A stretch of 64,000 nt of DNA from Mercurialis annua (taxonomy: Eukaryota; Streptophyta; Magnoliopsida; Malpighiales; Euphorbiaceae). A model generated the notes under the pieces. The model was not told the origin of the DNA. It saw nothing but the letters and a program-made list of their open reading frames with translations, and did no database searches. This document shows, piece by piece, positions 45,898-58,544 of this stretch. The stretch's first letter is position 1. Every line of letters starts with the position of its first letter. The translations under genes and the position numbers were made by a program. Where the stretch lies: contig NC_065577.1 of the NCBI RefSeq assembly GCF_937616625.2, forward strand, positions 3,451,001 through 3,515,000, written 5' to 3'.

Positions 45898-45934
<37 letters not shown>
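44926..45934 (-). mobile_element. Helitron unit 1
   Basis: Its 5' end is TC at 45934, inside an expanded TCTA microsatellite. The 3' CTAG is at 44926-44929 with hairpin CACGTGCGTAGCACGTG. Two further degenerate hairpin ends lie inside at about 45061 and 45117. Confidence 0.8.
45837..45934. repeat. (TAGA)n microsatellite at a Helitron 5' end
   Basis: About 25 TAGA-type units with a few interruptions. Unit 5 carries a short TCTATCTATAAC version at the same place, so the run looks like an expansion of the Helitron 5' terminus. Confidence 0.85.
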
Positions 45935-45935
<1 letters not shown>

Positions 45936-46215
45936 TAATTAGATCTTCATTCAAGCTGTAAAGTTGAGTTATATAAGCTGTAAATCTATTTTCTTATTCA
46001 GAGAATATATGTATTGATTATAAGCCTAATGGATGAGAACATATTTTTTTTCTTTTGACTTTCATAATTCTAACCAATTTTATGTTCGTCTCGATCAATT
46101 CAATTTTAGTCTGAGATTTTTATTCCATGTTATATTGTTGAAGAAGAGAAAGGAATAGACAAAGCACATTAGGCCTTTATTCTGTACACGAATTCAAGTA
46201 TAGAACATAAATATT

Positions 46216-46779
46216 TCAATCATCTTTAGGCTCAGGTGATATGAGCTCATGTGCTTGAACTGAACTAGAGTAGTCGGCGCATGGTAGTCGATCTAGTAGC
46301 TTGCTGCAAAGTTCGAAGAGTTGCATTGAAAGACCAGGAATGAATGGCATGGAACTCTGAAGAAGACCCTGTTGCAGCTGAGAAACCAACGGTTGCCCAT
46401 TCGGGCAAGTAATCTCTAAGGTCAACTTCATAGCATAATTCCTGTCGGTAATCGATATTTTCCGAAAATTTTGTGTGAGAAACGCACAGATTTTTGGAAA
46501 TGAAATCGTAACTAATTCCAGCACCCATCGTTCTCCCGTTCAAATAAGGATCCCACACCGAACTATTCGACGATCTCAGCGAGTTGATGTCTATGCCTAC
46601 ATGAGGACCACCTATATCATCCCAAGGATTGTGAAGAACATCAAACTCCACAGCAACAAACGGATTAATATTAGTTTCATTAAAGGTGTTGAAGCTGAAG
46701 GATATTGAAGTTGCATCAGAGACTAATAAAATAAGAGAATTGTGAAAAAAGAAGCCTTATTTGGGATGATCAGAGGCAT
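46216..46779 (-). pseudogene. L-type lectin receptor kinase 5, lectin fragment
   Basis: The copy starts with the family signal peptide (ATG at 46777-46779), which runs into a stop. About 75 codons of the lectin domain are deleted: the start (NTFNETNI) joins directly to NPFVAVEFDV. The rest of the lectin domain follows (DDIGGPHVGID, GRTMGAGISYD, WATVGFSAATG, HSWSFN). It is cut off before the linker. No membrane segment or kinase exists. Confidence 0.88.
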
Positions 46780-47677
46780 AGTAAAATTGGAATGTTTTAT
46801 TTCGAAACTCGAAAGAAACTCAAGAGCAACACCAAAGTTATAGAAAATATACAGGTCAATTATACATAAAAAAAATTGGATACTGTTTATAGTCCAACTG
46901 CTAGTTTAACTGCCGGTTCAGTTCAAATCCGATCGGGCCAGATTTTTAATTTTAAAAGTCAGTTGTACCGTACTGAACCGCTGGCTGGTTCAACTAGTTC
47001 AACCGGCCGGTATGGTCCAGTTTCTTAATCACAGATTTTAGGGGGAGGTTGAGTCTTAAATTCATAACTTAACTCGTCAGCGGATGATATGAGTGGCTCA
47101 TTCAATGCTGAAGATTTGCATTTTGACTTTAAAAAAAACTATAACTTAAACTGACCTTTTCTCCAAATTTGGAAATAATGGCCTTCCTATTACAAATGCA
47201 AAATAATCAAGGAGATGTTATTACTTCACTTGAAACCACATGAATGCTAATTATAGAAACTTGGTAATCAAATTTACAAAGTAAATATATAATCTATATG
47301 TATTATATGAAATCATATACGTTATAGCAATGGCTGTATTTGGTTCATGAATTAATTCCATGATATTTATTTGATGTAAAAGTAATTCCATAAAATTTAA
47401 ATCTTAAAAAATAAAAGAACAAGTATTTCATTTTTATTTTTATGTGTTTTCCGTTTCACCAACAAAATATAGCAGGTTCTGGTTTCAAGTATCAACATCT
47501 CCATGTATATTTTACTTTTAATATAAATACATATTAAAATAATAACAAAAATGTCCTATGAATCCATCCAGATTGAATGGTACCGTCAAATCAGAATGAT
47601 TTCATCAATGAGATCTTTCTTCAAAAGATAGAATGAAATAGACAAGGTGGTGGCAGAACCATTACAGCACGCTGTGC
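46780..47677. other. Duplicated upstream flank and module of LecRK 5
   Basis: It holds the promoter-proximal stretch (46780-46860), a CAACTAGTTCAACCGGCCGG segment near 46990 and the intergenic module at about 47440-47677. All match the flanks of LecRK 2-4. Confidence 0.65.
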
Positions 47678-48063
47678 TAGGCATATAATCAAGTAGGGCG
47701 GTTTAACCGACTCAAAATCGACTCGAATGATATTTCTCAAGTTAGAACTACTCAAGTTAACTACAAAGTCAAGTTTGAAATTCAAAAAACTCTGACTCGA
47801 TAAGCTTGCAAGAGCTATAATTGATTAAATTTATCTTTTATAATTATATATACATAATGATATCTTTATTTTATATTAAATTTAGATTTTTAAATATTTA
47901 AATAATAATCGAGTCGAATCAAGCTCAAATCTTGCATATTCAAACTGACATTGAGCTCAAGCTCATAAAGTAAACTTGATCGAGTTCAAGCTTTAGATAT
48001 TAGAGTCGAGTCAAGCTCGAACCTAACAATGTTTCTACTCAACTCGACTAAGTCACACCCCTA
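47678..48063 (+). repeat. hAT-like MITE of the GAGTCGAGTCGAGCTC family
   Basis: The left end TAGGCATATAATCAAG and the right end (complement TAGGGGTGTGACTTAG) are related. The copy is 386 bp, non-coding, at the same place relative to the module as the copies at 22024 and 26246. Confidence 0.6.
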
Positions 48064-48532
48064 AAGTTAACATCCACTCATGCCAGAAAATATTGAAGTA
48101 ATGTCATAAGACTTCATATTGAATAACAATACAAAATCACACAATCGTCCAGTGACAAAGAAATAGATTGGAGCAGTCTAAGCAAGCAGGCAGGGATTCA
48201 AGTTGATCGTTATCAACTTCCGATGAAACAATCCTCACCTTATATTGATGAGAGGCAAAATCCGACAAGAAATAAAATTTTGCATGTGTAAAATTCATCC
48301 AAACCTCAAAAAAGATAATGCAATAGAAAAAGAATTAACAGGAAAAATTTTCTACTCAAATCTCAAATGGGACTTAAAACATAATCTAAAATCAAGATTT
48401 AAACTACTCAAAATCTCAAATGGTACTTGGCATAATCTCAAATGGTAAAACAAAGGATTACCTCAAGTACAAAATAGTAAAAACACAAACACTGTAAAGA
48501 AGTAGGCCAAAAATTATCCCCGAAAGCACTTA
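48064..48532 (-). other. 3' flank of RPS15a, duplicated at 22434
   Basis: This is the DNA just downstream of the RPS15a stop. It probably contains the 3' UTR and poly(A) site. Most of it (to about 48395) recurs next to the truncated LecRK 3. Confidence 0.65.
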
Positions 48533-50290
<1,758 letters not shown>

Positions 50291-50429
50291 AGAAGGGTCT
50301 TATACTGAATTACCCTTTTTTTCCTATTTGGGCCTTTATGGGCCAAATCTTGGTGGACCTTCAATTTCGGGTCCACGTTTTCACTTGTATATCGGACTTT
50401 TAAAAATTATTTGTTTTTAAAATAATGCT

Positions 50430-50934
50430 TAGGCTGAGCATCGGTTCGGTTGGGAATTATCCGAAGCCGACTAACCAAACTGAATTTTAGTTTGGAGGCG
50501 AACAAACCGAAAATTTCGGTTCGGTACGGTTTACTTCGGTTAAAATCAAATTTGATTTTTATTTTTTATATTAAAATTAATTCAAATATTAAATAATTAG
50601 AGTGTAATAAACATTCATATATGTTATATAAAAATTATTAATATATTTATCAACAATAATTAAAAAATAAAGATAAAAAACGCTTAAATATATGTATATG
50701 TATGTATATGAATATTATTTTTAATATATATATATATATATATATATTAAAATTTAGTTTATTTGGTTTTTTTAACTTGATTAATTTTTTAAATACCTAA
50801 ACCAAACTGAATATCAACCATTACCTAAAATAAAAACCGAACTAAACCGCTTTTACTGAATAACTGAACCGAACAATAAATTTAATTTAATTTGATTTGA
50901 TTTTTTAATTTGTTTCGTTTCTTGCTCAGCCCTA
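50430..50934. mobile_element. hAT-type MITE, TAGGCTGAGCA ends
   Basis: Ends TAGGCTGAGCATCGG and (complement) TAGGGCTGAGCAAG enclose facing GGTTCGGT repeats. An 8-bp target duplication with one mismatch, ataatgct / attatgct, lies at 50422-50429 and 50935-50942. Non-coding. Confidence 0.85.
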
Positions 50935-51112
50935 ATTATGCTAATAGTAAAATAAATTTTTACAGGTTGTCGTAATTTTATCCAAAAGATTTAATTTTTG
51001 TAATTGCAATATTTTGTTGTAATTATAGCCCCTTTTTCAATCTATTTTATTTTCTCAATTTTTTCACCTCAATACAATACCTATTAATTTCGTTGATTTT
51101 TTTGGTCATTTC

Positions 51113-51868
51113 TAGGGGTGTGAATGAACCGAGCCGTCGCGAGCAGCTCGGTGTTCGGTTTGATAAGAGCTCGGTTCATGTTCGTTCGTATTCTAAATGA
51201 ACCGAACTCGAACTTGATTTTATGTTCGTTAATATAAACGAGCTGAACATGAACATAGTGGTGTTCGGCTCGTTTATGTTCGCGAACAGCTCGAATAAGA
51301 GTTCATGAACAAGCTCGTGAACGAGCTCGATTAAGAGTTCGTAAACAAGTTCGTGAACGAGCTCGTATATAGTTCACGAACAAACTCGTTAGAAACTCGA
51401 TTAGGTGTTCGCGGACTAATTCATATTTAGATTAATTTGTATAATTATATTTCTAATTTATTCAGCTCATATTCGTGAACGAGTTCGATTAGATTGTTTT
51501 TAATTTATTCAGCTCATATTCGTGTTTGTTCGTTTAAAAGTTTGTGTTCGTTCGTTTATCCGCTAAATGAGCGGGCTCGCGAACGAGCTCGTTTAGTACT
51601 TATCGAGTTTGTTCGCGAGCTTGTTCGTGAACGAGCTCGTTTAGTACTTATCGAGCTCGTTCGCGAACTTGTTCGTTTAGCGGCTAAACGAACGAACACG
51701 AGCTGAACACGAACCGAACATGAACACTATAAAATTTAAACGAACCGAACATGAACACTCTGTTTAAAGTTCGACTGAACATGAACCAAACATGAACACC
51801 TTGTTCGCTAAACGAGTCGAACATGAACACTCCAAAGCTCGGCTCGGCTCGGTTCATTTACACCCCTA
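51113..51868. mobile_element. hAT-type MITE with GAACGAGCTCG repeats
   Basis: Ends TAGGGGTGTGAATGAACCG and (complement) TAGGGGTGTAAATGAACCG, with the perfect 8-bp duplication gtcatttc at 51105-51112 and 51869-51876. The interior is a run of GTTCGTGAACGAGCTC-type palindromic units. No transposase. Confidence 0.92.
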
Positions 51869-51876
51869 GTCATTTC

Positions 51877-52540
51877 TAACTTCATATTTGTTTTATTTCA
51901 TTTAATTATCAAAAATGTTAGATAATTTGTAATTTTTAAATGTTATTTTTGGGGTTTTTCTAATATTAGAAGTTAAATTTTAAAAGGCAAAAAAATCAGT
52001 TTTGCTGATTATAAAGTTAATTTACAAATTCAACTAAAATTGGAAAAATTAATTAAATTTTGATTGATTTAATTAGATTTAATAGATTTTGGTTGGTTTT
52101 GGGTTTAGATTGATTTAATCGGGTTTAATTAGAACTTAATTATTTTTAACAAGAATTTTAATGAATTATAGCTCATTAGAAAGAAGGTTTGAAAAAGTAT
52201 TGAAAAATTTATAAATTAAAAATTGATAAATATTTTAAACGTTGAGATTATATTTGGACCTCTTTTAATTTGGAAGACGAAAGAATTTAACCAAATTGTT
52301 TTGAAATAATGAGAGTATTATTGTATAAAAAAAACATTTAAAATTTTATGTTTACTTTTAAAAAAACTACTAATTTTTTTTTAATAATTATATAAGACTC
52401 TTTGCGCTTTAACAACTATTAAAGCTTGTACTAAATTAATCAGGATTCAAGAATTTGAATAAATCCACCGTAGTGTTTGAAAAAAATACTTCTCATTGCC
52501 AAATAAAGGGTCAATAGCTCTACAAAGAACAAACTATGAA
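51877..52540. other. AT-rich intergenic DNA
   Basis: No gene is seen. About 60 bp near 52430-52500 is an inverted copy of the region at 14682-14740 upstream of LecRK 1. Confidence 0.45.
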
Positions 52541-53804
52541 GGCTGAAGGTAAAAAAAAAAAAAAAACTCCTGAACTTTTCTTAAAAGTACAAAACAGTTC
52601 TTTCACTTATTTTTGATATAAATCGACCCTTTAACTTTTAAAATTGAACAAAAAAATCCTTCCGTCCAAATTCTCAGTTAACTGATAACGTGGCATATAG
52701 AAAAAAAGTTCAAAAACAGCCTTAATGTTTAAAATACTAACCAATTTTATATTTATAAATTTTTTAACCATTTTCACTCTCTTTTTTATTTAAATATCTA
52801 TAATTAAATAAATTTATAAATTAAAACCAATTAAAATCAAATTAAAAAACAATTAAAATCCGATTAAATTAATCGAAACCTAATTAAACACTTCAAAACA
52901 CAATTTAAAAAAATTGAATTCGATGTTTTTAAAATAATTAAACAATATCGAACCCAAATTAAACGAATGAAAATCTAATTAAATACATCAAAACTCAATT
53001 AAAATTTAATTAATTTTTTTTAAACAACACTTGGAGGAGAAATCTCCGGTTGCCGGTCGGAGAAATCGCCTCCGGCGGTCTGTTCATGAGGAACAGACCA
53101 GCAGATCTGTTCCTCAAGAAGAGACCATACAGCTAACTTTCACTAATACAACATTGTGTTATAAGCTTTGTGAAGTGGTGAAATGAACATATTGTGTCAC
53201 ATGCTGCGTTTGATTATGACCAATTTTCCCATCTTTGTAAAAATTGAAGCCCACATCATGTTGAGGAGATGGACATTCTTTTTCTCTCAATGGTTCCCAC
53301 CACGTAACTTGGTGGATCATTCCAAATTGGTCTTCAAGAACAGACTGCCGGACCGGAGATATCTCCTCCGGATGAGATTTTTAAAAATATTAAAAAAAAT
53401 TAAATTTTGATTGGATTTCAATGTGTTTTGATTAGTTTAATTGTGTTTCGGTTGATTTAATCGGATTTCAAAATATTTAATTAGATTTCGATTCGTTTAA
53501 TTGTGTTTCGATTTATTTTAATAAATGTTTTAATTTTAATTATTTAATTATTGATATTTAAATGAATAAAAGGGTGAAATGTGCTAAAAAAATATATAAG
53601 TATAAATTGATAAATATTTTAAATATTAAGGATATTTTTAAATTTGTTTTCTTATATGCCACGTCACCAGTAAACAGAAATTTTGGACAGAAGGATTATT
53701 TTGTTCAAAAAAAAATTGGATGGTCGATTTATATACTCAAAAAAATTAAAAAAAATATCTTGTACTTTTTAAAAAACTATGAGAATTTTTTTATACCTTC
53801 AGCC
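52541..53804. mobile_element. Mutator-like non-autonomous element
   Basis: Long inverted repeats (about 170 bp) start GGCTGAAGGTA at both ends and include AAATCGACC and CCTTC[CT]GTCCAAA. A 9-10 bp duplication, aactatgaa / aactaatgaa, flanks it (52532-52540, 53805-53814). The centre (about 53030-53350) is GC-richer with CTCCGG and GAACAGAC words. Such a centre can be captured host DNA, but no protein match is evident. Confidence 0.8.
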
Positions 53805-53814
53805 AACTAATGAA

Positions 53815-54548
53815 TATTGACATGTAGTGCTTTGAGTGTCATGCACCCACCAAGTCCGACCATTGAATTTCTACTGAATAAAATTTATAGACATGAAAAT
53901 TTAAAACTACCACCCAAACAAAATGCTCTGATAGCATGGAAATAGAAATGCTGAAATGGATAATATTGAAATAAAAAATAGCAAATTCACATTTTTAAAA
54001 TAATATATAGATTATAAACATAGATTTTCAGAAGCTTTTTCGTAAACAGAAATAAAATGGGCCAAAATATACGACTCGAAAATTTAATAAATCTGGAGAT
54101 ATCATGCTTATTTTCTAGTGAGTGATGGGACATTATATATTGGATATGAAGCATCTCCAATTAGTTTCAAGTCTTTTTGCATTTGAAAAATCAGAGTAAT
54201 CAAAGGATTGCTCATCCGATGAAGAAAGATTTAGGAGAATTAGGAAAAACAACATTTGGGTCATAATGCCTTGACACAAGCATTTATGTTTAAATGGATA
54301 CAAATTTTTGTATATATTTTTTTTATGAATAAATTTTTTGTATATATGAAAAGGTAATTATTAATATTTATTTTTCATTTTATATCAATTAATGATGAAC
54401 TTGTGAATTATATCTAGAGGTATAGTCATTAATTTCAATAAGAGAAAAGAGAATAAATATAAATTTAGATGAAACATAAAAAAATAAAATCTTTCTTTTT
54501 AAACGGAAAAGAATGAGTAATATAGATATAGACGCACATATTTATATT
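53815..54548. other. AT-rich intergenic DNA
   Basis: No coding region or element end was recognised. Confidence 0.5.
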
Positions 54549-54645
54549 AGGCCTAATAACACACCCAATTCTCAACTTTTAGCCCTTTTACAATTATACA
54601 TGACGTAGGAAAAATTCTCAAATTTACTCTAATTTGCCTTTTTTT
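54549..54645. repeat. Single arm of a Mutator-like MITE
   Basis: AGGCCTAATAACACACCC followed by CTTTTAGCCCTTTTACAATT matches the terminal arm of the elements at 55240, 57898 and 58761. The opposite arm was not found nearby. Confidence 0.5.
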
Positions 54646-54649
54646 TACC

Positions 54650-54765
54650 AATGAGCTATAACTCAAATGGTATAAGCGCTAGGCAGTAAACTGTTAGGTC
54701 GTGGATTCGATTCCTCCCACAAGCGCTCCCTCCTCCCCAATTATCAAAAAAAAAATCCAAATTTT
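54650..54765 (+). mobile_element. tRNA-derived SINE
   Basis: Box A-like AACTCAAATGGTATAAGCG and box B-like GGTCGTGGATTCGATTCC are spaced as in tRNAs, followed by a CT-rich body and a poly(A) tail. Target duplications are not clear. Confidence 0.65.
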
Positions 54766-55239
54766 TTTGACTATTTAATTACTCTAAGAATGAAAATTAA
54801 TTAACAAATAAATAAAAGACACTATCATATTTTTTTTTATTTAAAAAAATACAAATAAGTTCTTAATCTTTAAAAAATGTTCAAATAAGTCTCAAATAAA
54901 TAATTAATTTTTTAAATGTTAATAAATTAAATAAATAAAAAACTGCTTCTAACCCACAACCGTACTCCTCCGATTTACAAACTCACCGAGATCAACCGAG
55001 AAGCCGCCGCCATCGAGGTATGTTCTTTCTCGAAGAACAGACCACCATATTGTTTGTTCTTCCCTTGAATAACAGACCATCGAGGTATGTTCTTTCTCGA
55101 AAAACAGACCATCGACAAAAACACGAAAGCTGAGAAGTTTTGTAGTTTGTGCTTAAATGAAAAAATGCGAAAGGTTATATTATATGACATTAACCAATTT
55201 TTTTATGCGTATATGCGTTGAACTTTCAGTTAAATACAT

Positions 55240-55685
55240 GCTTAATAACTCAAAATCCCTCCATGTTTAATTTTTTTTTTCAATTGCACTCCGACATAGA
55301 AAATTCTCTCAAAATTCTCCACCTTTAAATTTTTTTTTAAGTGTACCCCAAATTATTAAACTGACCTCTTTTTATATGAAAAAAATTAAATTAATTTTTC
55401 ATTTTTAATCTATATTCTAATTAAACCCTAATATTATTAATGAGTAAAAAAGCATTCTTCCTAAAATTATATCCAATAACTTTGTAAAATTAAAACTATA
55501 ATTTTTTTTAATTTGGGGTACAATTGAAAACAAATCTAAAGGTGGGCGGTTTTAAAAGAATTTTCCAACGTTAGGGTGCAATTGGAAAGGATTTTAAAGA
55601 TGGGAGGGTTTTGAGAGAATTTTTTAATATCAGGGTGCAATTGAAAATAAGTTTAAAAGTGGAGGATTTTTAAGTGATTAGACCT
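55240..55685. mobile_element. Mutator-like MITE (GCAATTGAAAA family)
   Basis: Inverted arms start GCTTAATAACTCAAAATCCC and (complement) AGGTCTAATCACTTAAAAAT. The 9-bp duplication taaatacat is perfect (55231-55239, 55686-55694). Inside, related GGGTGCAATTG words repeat three times. Confidence 0.85.
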
Positions 55686-55694
55686 TAAATACAT

Positions 55695-56151
55695 CACATT
55701 TCCAAAAATAATAAAATCAGACACAAATATCCTAATCATTTATATGGATTAATTCTACTCTATAAATCATTTGATTTATACAAAGATATGTTTTTGGATT
55801 AAATATTTTTGCAGTTATCATTACCTATTTTTTTTTTTTTTACAGTTATCGAATAATAACATTTTACAAAATAATTAGAAAATGGTTATCGAACTAATAC
55901 TTTTTTTTATAAAACTGTCACTAAATTAAAAAATTACAAAGTGGTTATTGAATTATAACTAATTACAAAAATATTATAGAAAAACTCAAATCCAGTTTTA
56001 TTTATTTACAAATAAATTTCACAAAATTTTATAAAATTCATTAGAAAACACACAACCTTAAACATGGTTTTGAAAGCCAAGAAACCTATTTTAAATATCA
56101 AACCCTAAACCATAAAACTCGATGTAAAATCTATAAATATGGCGGAATCGA
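55695..56151. other. AT-rich spacer 3' of the small conserved gene
   Basis: Short repeats of TTATCGAATTA-like words occur near 55850-55960. The 3' UTR of the minus-strand gene likely lies at the right edge. Confidence 0.45.
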
Positions 56152-56388
56152 TCAAAGAACGGGTTTGATTCCTTGAGGTAAGCCGTAGCCGGAAACCGTA
56201 GGAGCATCAGTGGCACCACCACCTTGATTAGGTTTAACTTGTTGGTGACCTTCAGTACCATAGCCTTGCTTCTTATAATCTTCTATATTCTTGTATTGCA
56301 CGTAAGGACTTGTCTCTAATGGCAATTCTACTTTTTTATTTTCTTCGTTTTCTGTCTTCCTTATCATTTGCTCACCACCATTCTCCAT
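56152..56388 (-). CDS. Small conserved plant protein of unknown function, 78 aa
   Basis: The intronless frame encodes a hydrophilic protein without signal peptide or membrane segment. A charged N-terminus is followed by ETSPYVQYKNIEDYKKQGYG, TEGHQQVKP, a Gly-rich stretch and ATDAPTVSG. I recall similar small plant proteins with the SPY..Y..EDYK..GYGTEGH...ATDAPT.SG pattern, which are of unknown function and often linked to seeds or stress. I cannot search for them here. The start is the only ATG upstream of the conserved core. It stands alone between MITEs. Confidence 0.72.
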   Translation of the reverse strand: MENGGEQMIRKTENEENKKVELPLETSPYVQYKNIEDYKKQGYGTEGHQQVKPNQGGGATDAPTVSGYGLPQGIKPVL

Positions 56389-57897
56389 TCTATTAGTTTT
56401 TTTGCAATTACTTCAATTTAATTGAGTTTTTTGTTTAGTTCAACAATTAATGGAGTTTAATTATTTATAACTATGCATGCACATAAAAATTGATGGTGTA
56501 TCAAGGATTGTCAATTTTTAGATTGTGATATAATCATTTTTTTAGTATTCTTTTGACTTATTCTTTTAATTTGCTTTATTTTCTCATCAATCATTATTAC
56601 TATTCCTACAATTTGTTAAACCATGTTTTGGATGATTGAAACTTATTATAAGTGTTTTAAATTTGATTAATAAAAATGTAATATGTATTTTTAATTTAAA
56701 TTGTTTTTAAAATCTTAATGTGGAGTGAAAACATCCGTACAAACCGACAACATTATTTTGATCCGGCCAATCGGGGAATATTAACATACATAATTTACAT
56801 TTGATTTCTTCTTATATCATTGAACTAAAGTTAATTTAAAAGATAAATGATTTGGATAGAAAAAGTAAGAGTTCTATAATTCAAATAATTGTTCTATTAG
56901 AACTTGATATCCCACTTATATTAGAAACATTATGTTTCAAAATAAATTAGATCTAAACCATCCGTTTTGAACAGCAAAATAGTGAATTGCAAAGTCTTGT
57001 CAAATCCAAAACAAAGAGAAGTTTTGTATCGATAGTTAGTTAAAATGCTCATCTACCAAACACTCATAATGGCTTAAAAGTTAGAAAATAAAACATTATG
57101 CTCGGGAAGAATTATTGTCCGTCTCGAAAATAATACGAATAAAAAAAAGTGTAAATTCATTGCAAGGAGGTTATGTGCAAAACCATAAATTTATAAATTT
57201 TACATTTTATATAATATTTTTATTTCCTTATGAAATTTACAGACTACAAACGTTAATACCCGAAAATTGGGACTGGGACTGGACTACTTTTAAAGTTTTG
57301 AGGTGTACATTAAAGATGGAGATTCATGCATCGGTAGTTAAAACCTCTGAGAATATTGCTAAAAAGATGAATAGGTCCAGATAAACAAGAGAAAAAATAT
57401 TTGCACCAAATTTCAAACCAACATTTAATCGGACACGATCTTATTTAAAAAAATTATAATAAATGAGAAGATGAATAGAGGAAAAATCACAGGTAATTAT
57501 TCAACATACGTTCAACTTGATAGAGCTTAGCGTTCTTATCAATTAATTATTCAAATTTAGTTTCCTCAAATACCTCATTATTTTAAGAAAACTAAAGAAG
57601 GGAATTTGAAAATATCGTTTCAATTGCTTTATTTTTCATCTTTGAATATCAATAAAATATCATACACTCGAGATAATAACAAATTTAATGGGAAAAGAAT
57701 GATTCTTAACATGAAAAAATGGTGAACGGCTGTCACAGTTATTATTTTTACAGATAGATAGAGAAATAAAAATAGACTTAACCCATAGTGCAGTCCCTAT
57801 GATTTTCACTTTTTTATTTTATAGTCCTTAACTAAACTTTGTTACTTATTTAATTCTTCTACCATTATTTATCCAGCTAAAAGGGGTTTTAGACGAA
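56389..57897. other. AT-rich intergenic DNA
   Basis: This includes the likely promoter of the 78-residue protein at its left edge. An open frame at 57115-57384 has no family features and is not called. Confidence 0.45.
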
Positions 57898-58384
57898 ATT
57901 TTAAAAAACCCCGACCTTTTAGCCCCTTTTCAATCATACCCTGACGTTGAAAATTTGTCAATTTTACCCTATTTTGCATTTTTGTGTTTCAATTGTACCC
58001 TGAAAAATTAAATTAACGTCTTTTGCATTTGAAAATTTGTTTAAAACATTCTCCATGTCTCGCATATATTGATTGTATATTTTTAAAATTTATTTAAATT
58101 TAGTTAAATTAATTAAGAATTTAAACTAGTGTTAATTTGATTATGGTTTTTAGTTAGTTTTTAAAAATATTTGTACTTTTTGATTAAAAAAGAATTTAAT
58201 TTCATGTTTAGACTTAATTAATTGAATGATTTCATCATTTAAGTAAAAAAATTAACAAAAATTAAAATATTGGGGTACAATTGAAAACGGAAAATTTAAA
58301 AGTGGGTAAAATTGACAAATTTTCAACGTCGGGGTGGGATTGAAAAAAAGTTTAAAGGTGAGGGGTTTTTGAGTGATTAGGCCT
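57898..58384. mobile_element. Mutator-like MITE (GCAATTGAAAA family)
   Basis: The left arm CCCCGACCTTTTAGCCCC and the right arm (complement AGGCCTAATCACTCAAAAAC) pair over about 130 bp, with ACCCTGACGTTGAAAATTTG in the left arm. The left tip is eroded, so the duplication is not visible. Confidence 0.7.
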
Positions 58385-58544
58385 AAAATCTATGATACTT
58401 GAGTGGACAATAAATAAATAATTTCGGTCATTTATAATTTTTTGATAAAAATCGATCGATAAATTTCATCCGAAAAGAAACCCTCATAGAAAACTGATTT
58501 TTCTTTTATCAGAACTGAATTTAAGACCCTATAGTTTGTTTAGA

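Larger units (their letters stand above)
35364..45934 (-). mobile_element. Head-to-tail array of about seven non-autonomous Helitrons
   Basis: On the minus strand each unit starts with a TC...CTTATATGTGGG / GGGGACAGGCAAA type 5' end. It finishes with ATAACGGGTCAT, a hairpin (CACGTGC-loop-GCACGTG) and CTAG, followed by T: the Helitron end pattern. CTAG ends are seen at 35364, 36807, 40368, 42688 and 44926; damaged ends lie near 38541 and 40958. The 5' signature of each unit directly follows the 3' end of the previous one. At 40368 CTAG is directly followed by TC. No Rep/helicase is encoded, so the copies need help from elsewhere. Extra degenerate hairpins inside units (about 38650, 40505, 45061, 45117) suggest stacked 3' ends. 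Confidence 0.85.

Noticed and set aside
54650..54765. True tRNA gene
   Set aside because: Boxes A and B are present but no acceptor stem pairing is seen, and a poly(A) tail follows, so it is a SINE.
57115..57384. 89-residue frame as a gene
   Set aside because: No family features, AT-driven composition and no conserved neighbours.
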